Of a stretch of DNA of 64,000 bases, positions 26,028-36,529 are shown one piece after another (within the stretch, counting starts at the first letter, position 1; the number at the start of each line of letters is the position of its first letter). Where the stretch lies: contig CAJOCR010000012.1 of NCBI GenBank assembly GCA_905236755.1, forward strand, positions 124,001 through 188,000, given 5' to 3'. The DNA is from an uncultured Prevotella sp. GTDB lineage: Bacteria; Bacteroidota; Bacteroidia; Bacteroidales; Bacteroidaceae. A model generated the notes under the pieces. The model worked only from the letters and a program-made list of their open reading frames with translations. It was not told where the DNA came from and searched no databases. The translations under genes were made by a program, and so were the position numbers.

Positions 26028-28559
26028 ATGAAATATTGCTTAGGAATTATTCTTTGCTGCTGCATATCAACAATCAAGGCCCAAACAACAAAGAAATCGG
26101 GCCTTGATTCTGTTCAAGTATTGCACGAAGTAGTGATAACAGCACAAGAAAGCAAAGGCCTCTCGAGTGCTTCTGTTATCAAACGTCGTGCTATGGAACA
26201 CTTGCAACCATCAAGTTTTTCAGATATACTTGAACTTCTTCCTGGAGGCAGAGCTACCGACCCATCGTTATCCACTCCAAACATCATCAGCATTCGCGAA
26301 GTACCAATTTCAAGCAGCGACTATAACACCTCTGCCTTAGGAACCCGTTTCATGATTGATGGTGCACCAATAAGCACAAACGCAAATCTACAGTTCCTAA
26401 AAGGAGCAACAGACAACAAATCCACCTCACGCAGCTTCGTTAATGCGGGGGTGGATATGCGTAGCATCTCTACCGACGATATCGAACAAGTAGAGATTAT
26501 ACGCGGTATTCCTTCAGTTGAATATGGCGACCTTACCAGCGGACTGGTAAAGGTGCTACGCCGCAAAGGTGGTAACAACATTTCAGCACGTTTCAAAGCC
26601 GATATGGACACCAAGCTGTTTTATCTGGCAAAAGGGTTTGAATGGCAACCAAAAAGATTAAGCCTTAACCTCAGCGCCGACTATCTAAACAGCAAGGCCG
26701 ACCCACGCGACTTGCTTGAGACATATAAGCGTATTACATTTTCAGCACGACTAAACAAAGAATGGCTCACCAGCAACTGGCGAACAAATGGCTCTTTGAA
26801 TGTTGACTATAGCGGTTCGTTCGATGATGACAAAGTTGACCCAGAACTCAACTACGGAGGAGTTGATAAATACAAGCAAAACTATAATCGTTTGGCTTTT
26901 AGCGCATCCTTGAAATTCCACAATAAAAACTATCATTCATGTCTCAAGGAAGCACAACTTCTCACATCAATATCATACGAAAACAATACCACAGAAAGAA
27001 CTCGTTTAGTACAGCTAAGTGGCGAAACACCCGCCGTTTTATCAAAAGAAGAAGGCGAACATCAAACCACTTTGATATACCCATATAAATACACCGCAAC
27101 ACACTCGGTTGACGGAAAACCATTTAACCTGTTCGTAAAGGCAAACACCACCCTATCCATTCCACAAAGATGCATATCAAATAAGCTATTGCTTGGTATT
27201 GACTTTCAAGCAGACAAGAATTTTGGACAAGGACAAATATTTGACGCCTTGCATCCACTATATCCTGGTAGCGACAGCCGCACACGAAAATATAGCGATA
27301 TACCTGGTTCATACGATTTTGCTTTTTATGGCGAAGAGAAATTGGGTGTTTCCATTGGACGCAACAAACTTGATTTGCAGGCAGGAGTGCGTTGCGAAAC
27401 ATTATTAGATCTTGACAAGGGATACACTATGCAAGGCAAGTTTTATCTTGACCCACGTGTAAATCTCGGTTGGACCTTCCCTACATTTTATGTTTCACGC
27501 AAACCAATGACGATGTCAATAGATGCAGGCATGGGATGGCACACAAAGTTCCCAACCATCAGCCAGCTATATCCAGATATAACCTATATTGATTTGGTAG
27601 AGCTAAACTATTACCACCCTCAACATGATTACCGAGAGATTGTGGTACAAACATATAAGCAGAATCCAACAAACTATAATTTAACTCCAGCACGCAATCT
27701 TAAGTTTGAAATACGAGGTAACGTAAGCTGGGCAGGAAACAATCTTTCAGTTACATTCTTCCGCGAAGATATGAAATCAGGATTCCGTCAGATGTCTGTT
27801 TATCAACCATACACATTCAAACTATACGACTCTTCAAATATTGATGATAACAGCATCACTTCCGCACCAGATTACACATTATTGCCATACACGCAAAGTG
27901 TTATCACACGTGCTCATGGAGAGGTAAGTAACGGAAGTCGCACACTTAAAAAAGGTATAGAATATACTCTATCCACAAAAAGATTTCCTGTTATCAACAC
28001 CCGTATCACTATCAACGGAGCATGGTTTAAAACAGAATATCACAACTCACAGCCCGTAATGTACAAGCCTGGTGTTGTGGTTGCAGGAAAAGAGATTCAG
28101 GAAGTTGGTATCTATAACGATGATGATGGATATATCCGCGAGATGACAAATACCAATTTCACCTTCGATACAGATATTCCAAAACTAAAGATGGGCATTT
28201 CACTTTCGGCACAATGTATTTGGTTCACAGCCAAACAATCTATGTTCAAAGAAAGTTTACCTATCTCATATATGGATATTAATGGCGACATTCACCCTTA
28301 TACAGATGCAGAACATAATGATATACTCCTCTCACATCTTGATCGCCATTACAACAGTTCAGCTTTCGACCGTCAGACTGTACCATTCAGCATGAATCTT
28401 AATTTGAAAGCAACCAAAAAACTTCTTCAGGACAAACTCATGATAGCCCTTTTTGTAAACAAGCTATGGGACGCCAATCCTGATTACCAACGTAATGGAT
28501 TCACCATTCGCAGATATGTAACTCCATATTTCGGACTCGAAATGAATATAAAAATATGA
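26028..28559 (+). CDS. TonB-dependent outer-membrane receptor
   Basis: An 843-residue receptor. A short signal peptide (cleavage near TIKAQ) leads directly to the plug, with VLHEVVITAQE as the TonB-box-like region, and plug landmarks such as FSDILELLPGGRATDP, FMIDGAPISTN and IEQVEIIRGIPSVEYGDLTSGLV. The remainder is a 22-strand-type barrel. It lacks the carboxypeptidase-regulatory N-terminal domain typical of SusC proteins and has no SusD partner nearby, so it is a classical TonB receptor and not a polysaccharide utilisation receptor. The stop overlaps the next gene (ATGA). Confidence 0.93.
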   Translation: MKYCLGIILCCCISTIKAQTTKKSGLDSVQVLHEVVITAQESKGLSSASVIKRRAMEHLQPSSFSDILELLPGGRATDPSLSTPNIISIREVPISSSDYNTSALGTRFMIDGAPISTNANLQFLKGATDNKSTSRSFVNAGVDMRSISTDDIEQVEIIRGIPSVEYGDLTSGLVKVLRRKGGNNISARFKADMDTKLFYLAKGFEWQPKRLSLNLSADYLNSKADPRDLLETYKRITFSARLNKEWLTSNWRTNGSLNVDYSGSFDDDKVDPELNYGGVDKYKQNYNRLAFSASLKFHNKNYHSCLKEAQLLTSISYENNTTERTRLVQLSGETPAVLSKEEGEHQTTLIYPYKYTATHSVDGKPFNLFVKANTTLSIPQRCISNKLLLGIDFQADKNFGQGQIFDALHPLYPGSDSRTRKYSDIPGSYDFAFYGEEKLGVSIGRNKLDLQAGVRCETLLDLDKGYTMQGKFYLDPRVNLGWTFPTFYVSRKPMTMSIDAGMGWHTKFPTISQLYPDITYIDLVELNYYHPQHDYREIVVQTYKQNPTNYNLTPARNLKFEIRGNVSWAGNNLSVTFFREDMKSGFRQMSVYQPYTFKLYDSSNIDDNSITSAPDYTLLPYTQSVITRAHGEVSNGSRTLKKGIEYTLSTKRFPVINTRITINGAWFKTEYHNSQPVMYKPGVVVAGKEIQEVGIYNDDDGYIREMTNTNFTFDTDIPKLKMGISLSAQCIWFTAKQSMFKESLPISYMDINGDIHPYTDAEHNDILLSHLDRHYNSSAFDRQTVPFSMNLNLKATKKLLQDKLMIALFVNKLWDANPDYQRNGFTIRRYVTPYFGLEMNIKI

Positions 28560-28939
28560 AACATATTATTCAACTGCTCTTAGCATCAATAATAATGTTT
28601 GGCATAACAGCATGCCACACAGAAAACGATGATTATTATTCAACGGTTAGCATAATCCTTTCGGCTAATGATGATATAACTATAGAGCAAATGCAAGGAA
28701 CTATTACATTACGCAACACAAGTAATGGACAGCAATACACCAGTTCATCAATAAACAGAAACTCAACAACTGTTTACGTGCTAAAAGGAGCCTATACTCT
28801 ATCTGCCGAAGGAACATGCAGCTATAAAACAGCCGATGGCAAACTGCACACCTCATATTTCAGAGCATCTAACGACTATCTGGAGATTATAAATAACAAC
28901 ACCCTAATCACATCAAACATAAAATTGATGAACCAATGA
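28556..28939 (+). CDS. Small lipoprotein, paralogous to the DUF4876 N-terminus
   Basis: A 127-residue protein with a lipobox signal (LASIIMFGITAC). The mature part has a beta-sandwich pattern: Thr-rich strands, NTSNGQQYTSSSINRNSTTVYVLKGAYTL-like alternation, ending before a stop that overlaps the next start. The pattern (LRNTSNGQQYTSSS...VYVLKGAYTLSAEG) closely parallels the N-terminal domain of the DUF4876 lipoprotein at 30492 (TNVQTKQQYPANSF...VYVDSISVPQGLYNIEVTG), so the two share one domain type. It overlaps both neighbours by 4 bp, showing tight coupling with the receptor and the barrel. Confidence 0.8.
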   Translation: MKHIIQLLLASIIMFGITACHTENDDYYSTVSIILSANDDITIEQMQGTITLRNTSNGQQYTSSSINRNSTTVYVLKGAYTLSAEGTCSYKTADGKLHTSYFRASNDYLEIINNNTLITSNIKLMNQ

Positions 28940-30438
28940 TGAAACAGTTTTTTTTCACCATATACTTGCTGGCTTTTGCTATAAATGGAATGGCAGCCAA
29001 AATAGACTCTACGGCTATGCTAGAGCATCACAGCTTATGGAATAATCTGCTTAATGCTGATAATAATCCTGTGCTGAAAAGCTGGCAATACAAATCAAAC
29101 CTTTCATGTATATATGCAACACTTGACTACAAACATGCCAACAAAGCATTAATTACAGAAACGGGGAATGGGCATAGCTTTTATGATGTTGCAGCAAACT
29201 CATACCAACATCTAAGTCCCACAACTACTATATGGGGCGGAGCCTCATATCGCAACGGAACAAAAAACAACATCAAATTTTGTTCAACAGCCGACTACCA
29301 GCTGCTCACACCTTATGTGCTTGCCGATAGCATGGGAGGCAATCTTAACAACGAACGGTATATGTTTCACGGAGGTATTTCACACACATCGGGGAATTTC
29401 ACCTGGGGCGCATCAATAAACTTCAGAGCAGAACACGAATATCGTACCACCGATCCACGTCCACGCAGCATCGTTACCGACCTAAGTACAATAGTATCTG
29501 CAGCCTATCGATTAAATGATTATCGTGGCGCTCTTGCTGCTGGGGTACGTTTCTACAAACAAACAAATACTGTAAAATTCTTCCGCGAAGAAGGAGTTAT
29601 CCCAGAATACCACATGACAGGTTTAGGTAGCGATTACGTGCGTTTTTCAGGAAACAACAATTCCACCTATTACAAAGCCACAGGTTTAATAAGCAACATA
29701 GCCATAGAACCTTATTCATCAAAAGGATTCTTCCTTCAGGCTGCCTACAACTACACTCCATTCCGTAAAATACTTCCCGATCTTAATGCCCTACCATTTG
29801 CCACTTTATTTCTTACACAAGCTCAAGCAAAAGTAGGATATAAACACAATGGAGAACTATCCTGGGCTGCATACGTTGCTACAGATTTGGAACAAAGATT
29901 AGGCGATGAACATATTTCGGGTAGTTCATCAGGTACAGAATATCGCACACTAATAGATCTCATTATGTATCATAGCCATCTGCGTAACCATTATGCCACA
30001 GGTTTGCTGCAAATTACTCCATCACATCTCACCTTTCAACTCACAGGAGGATATATTGATTACGACAGTAAATACGAAGACCCAAGGCGAGCTATGGATT
30101 TCAGCAAAGCCTATGGAGAACTACAAATACAATGGGCACATCACACATCTCACAACAGTCTATTGGTGTGCAATATAGGGGCTTCATATTATGATAATCT
30201 CAAAAGCAACATGGTGATGCCATATATGTATATGGACGAAGCACGTACCCAATTGGTAAACGACAATTATGAAAGCGCCCAAAACAACTACCTGCATTTG
30301 TCAACCAGCGTGTTGTTCTCAGCCATGCCACAATCATGGAAGGGATATGGCTATTTTCTACAATTAAGTTCAAGCCACACCAGCAATTCCAACTATAATG
30401 ATTATAGCCTGAATTTGAGTTTAGGAATCACCCTATAG
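28936..30438 (+). CDS. DUF6850-like outer-membrane beta-barrel protein
   Basis: A 500-residue exported protein with signal peptide MMKQFFFTIYLLAFAINGMAAK. The mature chain is made of alternating amphipathic strands rich in aromatic residues and asparagine (SYRNGTKNNIKFCSTADYQL, YGELQIQWAHHTSHNSLLV) and ends YNDYSLNLSLGITL, compatible with insertion by Bam. The assignment to the DUF6850 barrel family rests on memory that such proteins accompany DUF4876 genes and should be tested. It starts 4 bp inside the upstream lipoprotein gene. Confidence 0.72.
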   Translation: MMKQFFFTIYLLAFAINGMAAKIDSTAMLEHHSLWNNLLNADNNPVLKSWQYKSNLSCIYATLDYKHANKALITETGNGHSFYDVAANSYQHLSPTTTIWGGASYRNGTKNNIKFCSTADYQLLTPYVLADSMGGNLNNERYMFHGGISHTSGNFTWGASINFRAEHEYRTTDPRPRSIVTDLSTIVSAAYRLNDYRGALAAGVRFYKQTNTVKFFREEGVIPEYHMTGLGSDYVRFSGNNNSTYYKATGLISNIAIEPYSSKGFFLQAAYNYTPFRKILPDLNALPFATLFLTQAQAKVGYKHNGELSWAAYVATDLEQRLGDEHISGSSSGTEYRTLIDLIMYHSHLRNHYATGLLQITPSHLTFQLTGGYIDYDSKYEDPRRAMDFSKAYGELQIQWAHHTSHNSLLVCNIGASYYDNLKSNMVMPYMYMDEARTQLVNDNYESAQNNYLHLSTSVLFSAMPQSWKGYGYFLQLSSSHTSNSNYNDYSLNLSLGITL

Positions 30439-30491
30439 GGGGATAACAAAACAAATAGAAAGATAACAAAACAAATATAAAGGAAATAAAA

Positions 30492-31730
30492 ATGAAAAAG
30501 AAATTCTTTACGCTGGCTTTATCTGCCTTAGCATTAACCAGCATGTTCGTTTCATGTAACGAGAGTAATAATGATCCAGAGCCAAACGCTAATTATGCTA
30601 TCACTCTTGATTTGCCACTTAATCAGCAGAATGGTACCCTTTCTGATACCAAAGCTACTCTCACTAATGTTCAAACCAAACAACAATATCCAGCTAACTC
30701 ATTCAGCAAGAACGGAAACGTGTATGTTGATAGCATCTCTGTACCACAAGGTCTCTACAATATCGAGGTAACAGGAAAGATTAGCTATAAGGTAAACGGT
30801 CAGAACGTAGTAAGTTCTGTAAAGGCGAAACAAGAAAATGTAAACATCAATCTGCAGGCTGCCTCTAACCATAACAATAATATCACAATGGCTCTCAACA
30901 CTTTTAGTGCTGCACAGGGATTTGTTATTTCTGAGATTTTCTTTACAGGAACACAAACATCTGAAGGAAAGACATATACCGACGACCAGTATTTCCGTAT
31001 TGCCAACAACAGCAACGAAACCCTTTATGCCGACGGACTTGCCATCGTTCAAGCCGATTTTCTCAGTACAGACAAACAGGATTATACACCTAATCTGCTC
31101 GATTCTGCAATAACTATTGATGCTATCTACGTTATTCCTGGCAACGGAACAGATTATCCTATACTTCCAGGGCAAGAAATCACCATCGCCCTTAATGCCA
31201 TAAACCATAAGGAGTATAACCCAAACTCCATCGATCTTAGCAAAGCCGATTTCGAATTCTACGATGCTATTGATGGCAAGGAAGATATTGATGTTGACAA
31301 CAAAGATGTGCCTAACCTAATAAACTGGTATAACAACTTCAAAAGCGGATTTATCCTTCACAATCGTGGTTTCAAATCATACGCCTTGGTAAAGCCCGAG
31401 GTTGATATCGACACCTTCAACAAGAATTTCAAATACACTTATAATTGGAAATTTGTCTTCGGTCAGTATTCATTCGACCGTAGCGACGAAGCTTTCTTCA
31501 TACCTAATTCATGGGTTATCGATGGAGTAAGCCTTAGCGTTCCTTCTTTATGGCAATGGAATGTAATGTCGTCAACAATCGATGCTGGCTACACCCATTG
31601 CGGACAGGTTGATAAAGACCAGAACCGTTTCGGTAAGGCTGTGGTACGTAAGAAGAATGGCAATATGTGGGTTGACACCAATAACTCAACCAACGATTTT
31701 GAGGCTGATGCCAAATCATCCTTATTCTAA
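30492..31730 (+). CDS. DUF4876 family lipoprotein
   Basis: A 412-residue lipoprotein (signal MKKKFFTLALSALALTSMFVSC). Residues about 30-125 form an Ig-like domain related to the small lipoprotein at 28556; the remainder starts with AAQGFVISEIFFTGTQTSEGKTYTDDQYFRI, typical of DUF4876, and contains NSNETLYADGLAI, resembling lamin-tail-like beta folds. It closes the operon 53 bp after the barrel gene and is followed by a bidirectional terminator. The function is unknown; a surface-exposed partner of the TonB receptor is plausible from position. Confidence 0.82.
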   Translation: MKKKFFTLALSALALTSMFVSCNESNNDPEPNANYAITLDLPLNQQNGTLSDTKATLTNVQTKQQYPANSFSKNGNVYVDSISVPQGLYNIEVTGKISYKVNGQNVVSSVKAKQENVNINLQAASNHNNNITMALNTFSAAQGFVISEIFFTGTQTSEGKTYTDDQYFRIANNSNETLYADGLAIVQADFLSTDKQDYTPNLLDSAITIDAIYVIPGNGTDYPILPGQEITIALNAINHKEYNPNSIDLSKADFEFYDAIDGKEDIDVDNKDVPNLINWYNNFKSGFILHNRGFKSYALVKPEVDIDTFNKNFKYTYNWKFVFGQYSFDRSDEAFFIPNSWVIDGVSLSVPSLWQWNVMSSTIDAGYTHCGQVDKDQNRFGKAVVRKKNGNMWVDTNNSTNDFEADAKSSLF

Positions 31731-31754
31731 GCATTCAGCATAGCAACATTTTAA

Positions 31755-31790
31755 AAAGGGCACTTGCATTTTTGCAGGTGCCCTTATGTT
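31755..31790. terminator. Bidirectional intrinsic terminator
   Basis: AAGGGCACTTGCA pairs with TGCAGGTGCCCTT (one G-U) around a T-rich loop, with A-rich and T-rich flanks. It separates the DUF4876 operon from fumarase. Confidence 0.85.
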
Positions 31791-31837
31791 TTAGATATAC
31801 TAATATCTTAATGTGAGTTCTACGAACTTACGCTATC

Positions 31838-33499
31838 TTACTTCTTGCAATCGCCGCAAGGAGTCCAAGGTTTCAACTCCTTAAAGAAGTCGTGACCCTT
31901 ATCGTCAACAAGGATGAATGCAGGGAAGTCCTTAACGGTAATCTTCCATACAGCCTCCATACCAAGTTCTGGGAACTCAACACACTCGATGCTTGTGATA
32001 GAGCTCTGTGAAAGAACAGCAGCAACACCACCGATAGTACCGAGATAGAATCCACCATGCTTCTGACAAGCATCTGTAACAACCTGTGTACGATTACCCT
32101 TGGCAATCATCACGAGTGAACCACCATGCTCCTGGAACTCGTCAACGTATGGATCCATACGGTTAGCTGTTGTTGGGCCCATAGAACCACATGGATAGCC
32201 TTCTGGAGTCTTAGCAGGACCAGCATAAAGAACAGGATGATCCTTGAAATACTGTGGCAAATCCTCGCCAGCATCAAGACGTGCCTTGAGCTTAGCGTGA
32301 GCGATATCGCGGGCTACGATGATAGTACCGTTGAGAAGCACACGAGTAGAAACAGGATACTTGGTGAGCTCAGCACGAACAGCATCCATACCCTTGTCAA
32401 GGTCTATTTCAATACCCTTGCCACCCTCGCCTGGCTTGCGGTATTCTTCAGGAATCAACTCGCCTGGATTGTCGTCCATCTTCTCGAGCCAGATACCATC
32501 CTTATTGATTTTACCCTTGATATTGCGGTCGGCAGAACAGCTAACACCCATACCGATAGGACAGCTTGCGCCATGACGTGGCAAACGGATAACGCGAATG
32601 TCGTGAGCAAGATACTTACCACCAAACTGTGCACCAAGACCAATCTTGTGAGCCTCCTCGAGAAGTTTGTTCTCAAGATCGATATCACGGAATGCACGAC
32701 CTGTCTCATCGCCTGTAGTAGGCAGATTATCGTAATACTTGATAGAACCAAGTTTAACGGTCAGGAGGTTCTTCTCAGCTGATGTACCACCAATAACGAA
32801 ACAGATGTGATATGGAGGACAAGCAGCTGTACCCAGGTGCTTCATCTCCTGAACAAGGAATGGCAACAGAGTGCCCTCGTTCTGAATGGTAGCCTTGGTC
32901 ATTGGGTAGAAATATGTCTTATTGGCAGAACCACCACCCTTGGCAACCATAACAAATCGATACTCATCGCCTTCAACAGCCTCGATATCAATCTGAGCAG
33001 GAAGGTTACACTTGGTGTTCACCTCGTCATACATGTTGAGAGGAGCATTCTGAGAGTAACGAAGGTTCTCCTCGGTATAGGTGTTGAAAACACCACGTGA
33101 TAGCGCTTCTTCATCCTCGAAACCTGTCCACACCTGCTGACCTTTCTCACCATGTATAATAGCTGTACCGGTATCCTGACAGAAAGGAAGCACACCCTTT
33201 ACGGCAGTTTCTGCATTACGAAGGAACTGCAAAGCAACATACTTATCGTTCTCTGAAGCCTCAGGATCGGTAAGAATCTTAGCTACTTGTTCGTTATGAG
33301 CACGACGGAGCATGAACTCGCAATCGTGGAAAGCCTGCTGAGCCAGAAGAGTCAAAGCCTCTGGAGCAACCTTCACAATAGTCTTGCCTTCAAATTCGGC
33401 TGTTGTCACGCCTTCCTTGCTGATAAGACGATATTCTGTATCGTCCTTACCCAACTGGAACATTGGCGCATACTTAAATTCTACGTTTTTGTTTGACAT
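31838..33499 (-). CDS. Fumarate hydratase class I (iron-sulfur)
   Basis: A 553-residue single-chain class I fumarase (FumA/FumB type) interconverting fumarate and malate in the TCA/reductive branch that feeds succinate production. Conserved features include [22 protein letters not shown] and the late [11 protein letters not shown], with three cysteines available for a 4Fe-4S cluster; the beta-domain follows after about residue 370. Length matches E. coli FumA (about 548). The upstream 115 bp to the M16 gene are filled with GC-rich palindromes; the end faces a bidirectional terminator. Because a 4Fe-4S fumarase is oxygen-sensitive, it fits an anaerobe. Confidence 0.93.
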   Translation of the reverse strand: MSNKNVEFKYAPMFQLGKDDTEYRLISKEGVTTAEFEGKTIVKVAPEALTLLAQQAFHDCEFMLRRAHNEQVAKILTDPEASENDKYVALQFLRNAETAVKGVLPFCQDTGTAIIHGEKGQQVWTGFEDEEALSRGVFNTYTEENLRYSQNAPLNMYDEVNTKCNLPAQIDIEAVEGDEYRFVMVAKGGGSANKTYFYPMTKATIQNEGTLLPFLVQEMKHLGTAACPPYHICFVIGGTSAEKNLLTVKLGSIKYYDNLPTTGDETGRAFRDIDLENKLLEEAHKIGLGAQFGGKYLAHDIRVIRLPRHGASCPIGMGVSCSADRNIKGKINKDGIWLEKMDDNPGELIPEEYRKPGEGGKGIEIDLDKGMDAVRAELTKYPVSTRVLLNGTIIVARDIAHAKLKARLDAGEDLPQYFKDHPVLYAGPAKTPEGYPCGSMGPTTANRMDPYVDEFQEHGGSLVMIAKGNRTQVVTDACQKHGGFYLGTIGGVAAVLSQSSITSIECVEFPELGMEAVWKITVKDFPAFILVDDKGHDFFKELKPWTPCGDCKK

Positions 33500-33509
33500 A
33501 ATGTTATTG

Positions 33510-33614
33510 TTTATCTCCCTCCCTTATGAAGGGAGGGCCGGGGAGAGTTGGAAACCCTCGACCATTATTAATATGTTATTTCTCTTTTTCCCTCCCTTAT
33601 GAAGGGAGGGGAGT
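33510..33614. repeat. GC-rich palindromic repeats, two copies
   Basis: Two copies of CCCTCCCTTATGAAGGGAGG (about 33519-33540 and 33591-33612) are separated by about 50 bp containing GGGGAGAGTTGGAAACCCTC. Each is a near-perfect hairpin with a short TTATGAA-centred loop. Related sequences lie at about 3290, 39712, 47222, 49670 and 61970. Confidence 0.75.
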
Positions 33615-36515
33615 TTAATACCCGAAGATTTCATCGGTAGAAACACGATGAATAGTACCTATCTTCTCCAAGTTCTTAATATCAAGATCTTTCTCATTAC
33701 CTAAGATGATATACTTGTAAGGCTTGTTAGATATACGCGACTTAGAAAAGTCAACAAGGTCTTGAAGTTTCAAAGATGGCAACTTCTCATATATTGTCTT
33801 GTTGATATCATAGTCGAGCCCCTTTTTCTTGGCTCTTAGATATTCATTAAGCACCGAGAATTTTGTTACTCTTCGTGTAGCAAGAGTCTTCAGCAAGCCT
33901 TGCTTAGCAAGATCGAATCCAGCCTGTCGAGCAGGCATATCGTTAAGCAGATTATTGAACTCCTTAACACAATCCATCATCTTGTCGCTCTGTGTGATGA
34001 TATATGTGAAGAAGCTTTCCTTGTCGCCCTTTCTTGTTGGCTCGTTATATCGTGCAGCAGCCGAATAAGCCAAACCGCGAGCTTCACGAAGTTCCTGGAA
34101 CACAATAGTGTTCATTCCACCACCGAAATACTCGTTGAAAAGAGCGTTTACAGGTGCGTTCTCAGGTGTCCACTCTTTGTTCTCGTTATGATATTGAATC
34201 ATATAGATGTTCTTTGCATCGTATGGTGCAAGCAGAATTTCGGTCTGTGGAGTTGCCTGTTCTTCATAAGGTTTAGCCTCAGGCATGGCAACAGTCTTGC
34301 CCTGACGGAAGTTTTTCTTTACTGTGTTTACAAGAGTCTTAACATCGGTAGGTCCATAATATAATAATGTGAAATCACCCAGACCATTCAGTTTGTTAAG
34401 CAACGCCTGTGGATCAACATTCTTCAGTTCTTTCTCGCTCATGTTGTTGCGGGCAGAATTGTATTTACCCATCATGCCATACTTCTGCAGAGCCGAGAAA
34501 TTACTCTTCTGATTAGTCTTGGCATCGGCACGCGCCTTCAACACAAGAGCAACATAATTCTGCCAGCTCTGCTTGTCGGCTTTGGCATTATTAAGGATGT
34601 TGCTTGCCAACTTCAAGGCAGCAGGCATATTGCTGTTCAAACCCGAAAGAGAGATGCGTGTTTCATCGTCGCCAACGCTAACGTTGAAATCGCATGCAAG
34701 CTTGTAGAACTGTTTTTGGATATCGCTTGCTGTCATCTTATCGGTACCAACATATTCAAGGTATCCCTCAGCAATATCCAAAGCATTGTCGTTCTCCTTG
34801 CCCACAGGATAAACAAATGAGAGGTTGAACAGGTCGTCTTGAGTGTTCTGCTTGTAAAGCACCTCGGCTCCATTCTTCATCTTGTTCTTAACAAGGTCGG
34901 TCTTGAAGTCAACAAATCGAGGCTGTATAGGCTCCGACTTTGTGTTAACCACCTCCTTTAGGAAGTCGCTCTGCTTATCGTTGTTTGTTGGTATTGGTGT
35001 TATAGCAGGCTTGTCAATCTTGTTAACTGTTGTGTCTGCGCCCTGACGCTTGTAAACACACACATAGTTGTCGGCAAGATATTTATTGGCAAAGGCAACA
35101 ATCTGTTCCTTTGTCATATTGCTCTGGCGATTGAGTCGTGCAACAACATCGTCCCAGTTCTGGCCATTTATGAAGGCATCTTTCATAGCCTCGGTACGTG
35201 TTCTGTTATCGCTCAACGAAACATAGAAGTCGCGCTTCTTGTTGGCAAGAACACTTTGCAGAAGATCGGCATCAAACTCACCTTTCTTCAACTTATCCAA
35301 CTCTTCCAGGATAAGGCTCTTTGCTTCTTCAAGTTTCTGTCCTTCACGTGGCAAAGCCTCTATAACAAAAACCGAATAGTCGGCCATAGCTTCCATGAAT
35401 GCAGCCGAAAACATCACCTTCATAGGCTGGTTAAGGTTCACATCAAACAATCCAGCCTTGCCGTTAGCCAGCATATCGGCAATAACGCTTATGGTGTCGG
35501 CAGCATAAGATGCTGCCTTAGGGAATTTCCATCCTAAGAGCACATTCTCGGCTTCCTGTCCAACAACAGCAGTATCAACATGAGCTGTGAGGTCAACAAC
35601 AGGAGCATATTCTGGGCGTGTAACCTCCTTAGCCGGTTTCCACTCTCCAAAATATTTATCGATAATAGCTATTGCCTTGTCGGGATCAAAGTCGCCCGCC
35701 ATACATATAGCCACATTATTTGGCACATAGTAGCGATGATAATAGTTATAGATGTTAACTATTGAAGGGTTCTTCAAATGTTCCTGAGTACCAATAGTTG
35801 TCTGTGTGCCATAAGGATGAGTAGGGAAAAGTTTCTTGTTAAGAGCCACCCACTCTTTCTCGCCATCGTTGGCAAGACCGATATTGAACTCTTCATATAC
35901 AGCCTCGAGCTCGGTGTGGAAACCGCGAACAACCATGTTTTGGAATCGGTCGGCCTGCACCTTTGCCCATGTATCAATCTCGTTAGAAGGGATATCCTCT
36001 ATATAGCATGTAACATCGTTTGATGTGTAGGCATTTGAGCCCTCGCTACCTATAGCTGCCATCATCTTGTCGTATTCGTTAGGAATATTGTATTTAGCAG
36101 CCAGTTGTGAAAGAGAGTCTATCTTGTGATACCAAGCCTTGCGTTGCTTTGCATCCTTGATGTTGCGATAAGCCTCAAAACGGTTCTGGATAGAATCGAG
36201 TAGTGGCCTTTCGGCAGCAAGATTGCTTGTTCCAAAGTGGTTTGTGCCTTTGAACATAAGATGCTCAAGATAATGAGCAAGACCAGTAGTTTCCTTAGGG
36301 TCGTTGCGCGAACCTGTTCGCACGGCGATATATGTTTGCAAACGTGGTTTCTCCTTGTTCACACTCATATACACCTTCAATCCGTTATCAAGGGTGTATA
36401 TGCGTGTTTGCATAGGATCGCCCTTTACCGTTGTGAATTTGTAATCCTTTGCCATAGCCGCTGTTGCCGAAGCAGCAAGGATAGCAATAGATAAAGCTAA
36501 TTTACTAAATTTCAT
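33615..36515 (-). CDS. M16 family zinc metallopeptidase, second copy
   Basis: A 966-residue exported protease distinct from the one at 23181. The signal peptide MKFSKLALSIAILAASATAAMA is followed by M16 domain 1 with HYLEH (residues 81-85) and a third ligand in TELEAVYEEFNIG. Later domains contain ARGLAYSAAARYN, the R-x-Y region of the substrate-binding half. It is 14 bp downstream of DUF4954 and probably in one operon with hflX and DUF4954. Its physiological substrate is unknown; family members digest medium-sized peptides in the periplasm. Confidence 0.92.
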   Translation of the reverse strand: MKFSKLALSIAILAASATAAMAKDYKFTTVKGDPMQTRIYTLDNGLKVYMSVNKEKPRLQTYIAVRTGSRNDPKETTGLAHYLEHLMFKGTNHFGTSNLAAERPLLDSIQNRFEAYRNIKDAKQRKAWYHKIDSLSQLAAKYNIPNEYDKMMAAIGSEGSNAYTSNDVTCYIEDIPSNEIDTWAKVQADRFQNMVVRGFHTELEAVYEEFNIGLANDGEKEWVALNKKLFPTHPYGTQTTIGTQEHLKNPSIVNIYNYYHRYYVPNNVAICMAGDFDPDKAIAIIDKYFGEWKPAKEVTRPEYAPVVDLTAHVDTAVVGQEAENVLLGWKFPKAASYAADTISVIADMLANGKAGLFDVNLNQPMKVMFSAAFMEAMADYSVFVIEALPREGQKLEEAKSLILEELDKLKKGEFDADLLQSVLANKKRDFYVSLSDNRTRTEAMKDAFINGQNWDDVVARLNRQSNMTKEQIVAFANKYLADNYVCVYKRQGADTTVNKIDKPAITPIPTNNDKQSDFLKEVVNTKSEPIQPRFVDFKTDLVKNKMKNGAEVLYKQNTQDDLFNLSFVYPVGKENDNALDIAEGYLEYVGTDKMTASDIQKQFYKLACDFNVSVGDDETRISLSGLNSNMPAALKLASNILNNAKADKQSWQNYVALVLKARADAKTNQKSNFSALQKYGMMGKYNSARNNMSEKELKNVDPQALLNKLNGLGDFTLLYYGPTDVKTLVNTVKKNFRQGKTVAMPEAKPYEEQATPQTEILLAPYDAKNIYMIQYHNENKEWTPENAPVNALFNEYFGGGMNTIVFQELREARGLAYSAAARYNEPTRKGDKESFFTYIITQSDKMMDCVKEFNNLLNDMPARQAGFDLAKQGLLKTLATRRVTKFSVLNEYLRAKKKGLDYDINKTIYEKLPSLKLQDLVDFSKSRISNKPYKYIILGNEKDLDIKNLEKIGTIHRVSTDEIFGY

Positions 36516-36529
36516 TTGCTTATTTCTTT

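Noticed and set aside
26028..28559. SusC-type polysaccharide receptor
   Set aside because: No carboxypeptidase-regulatory N-terminal domain and no SusD gene next to it.
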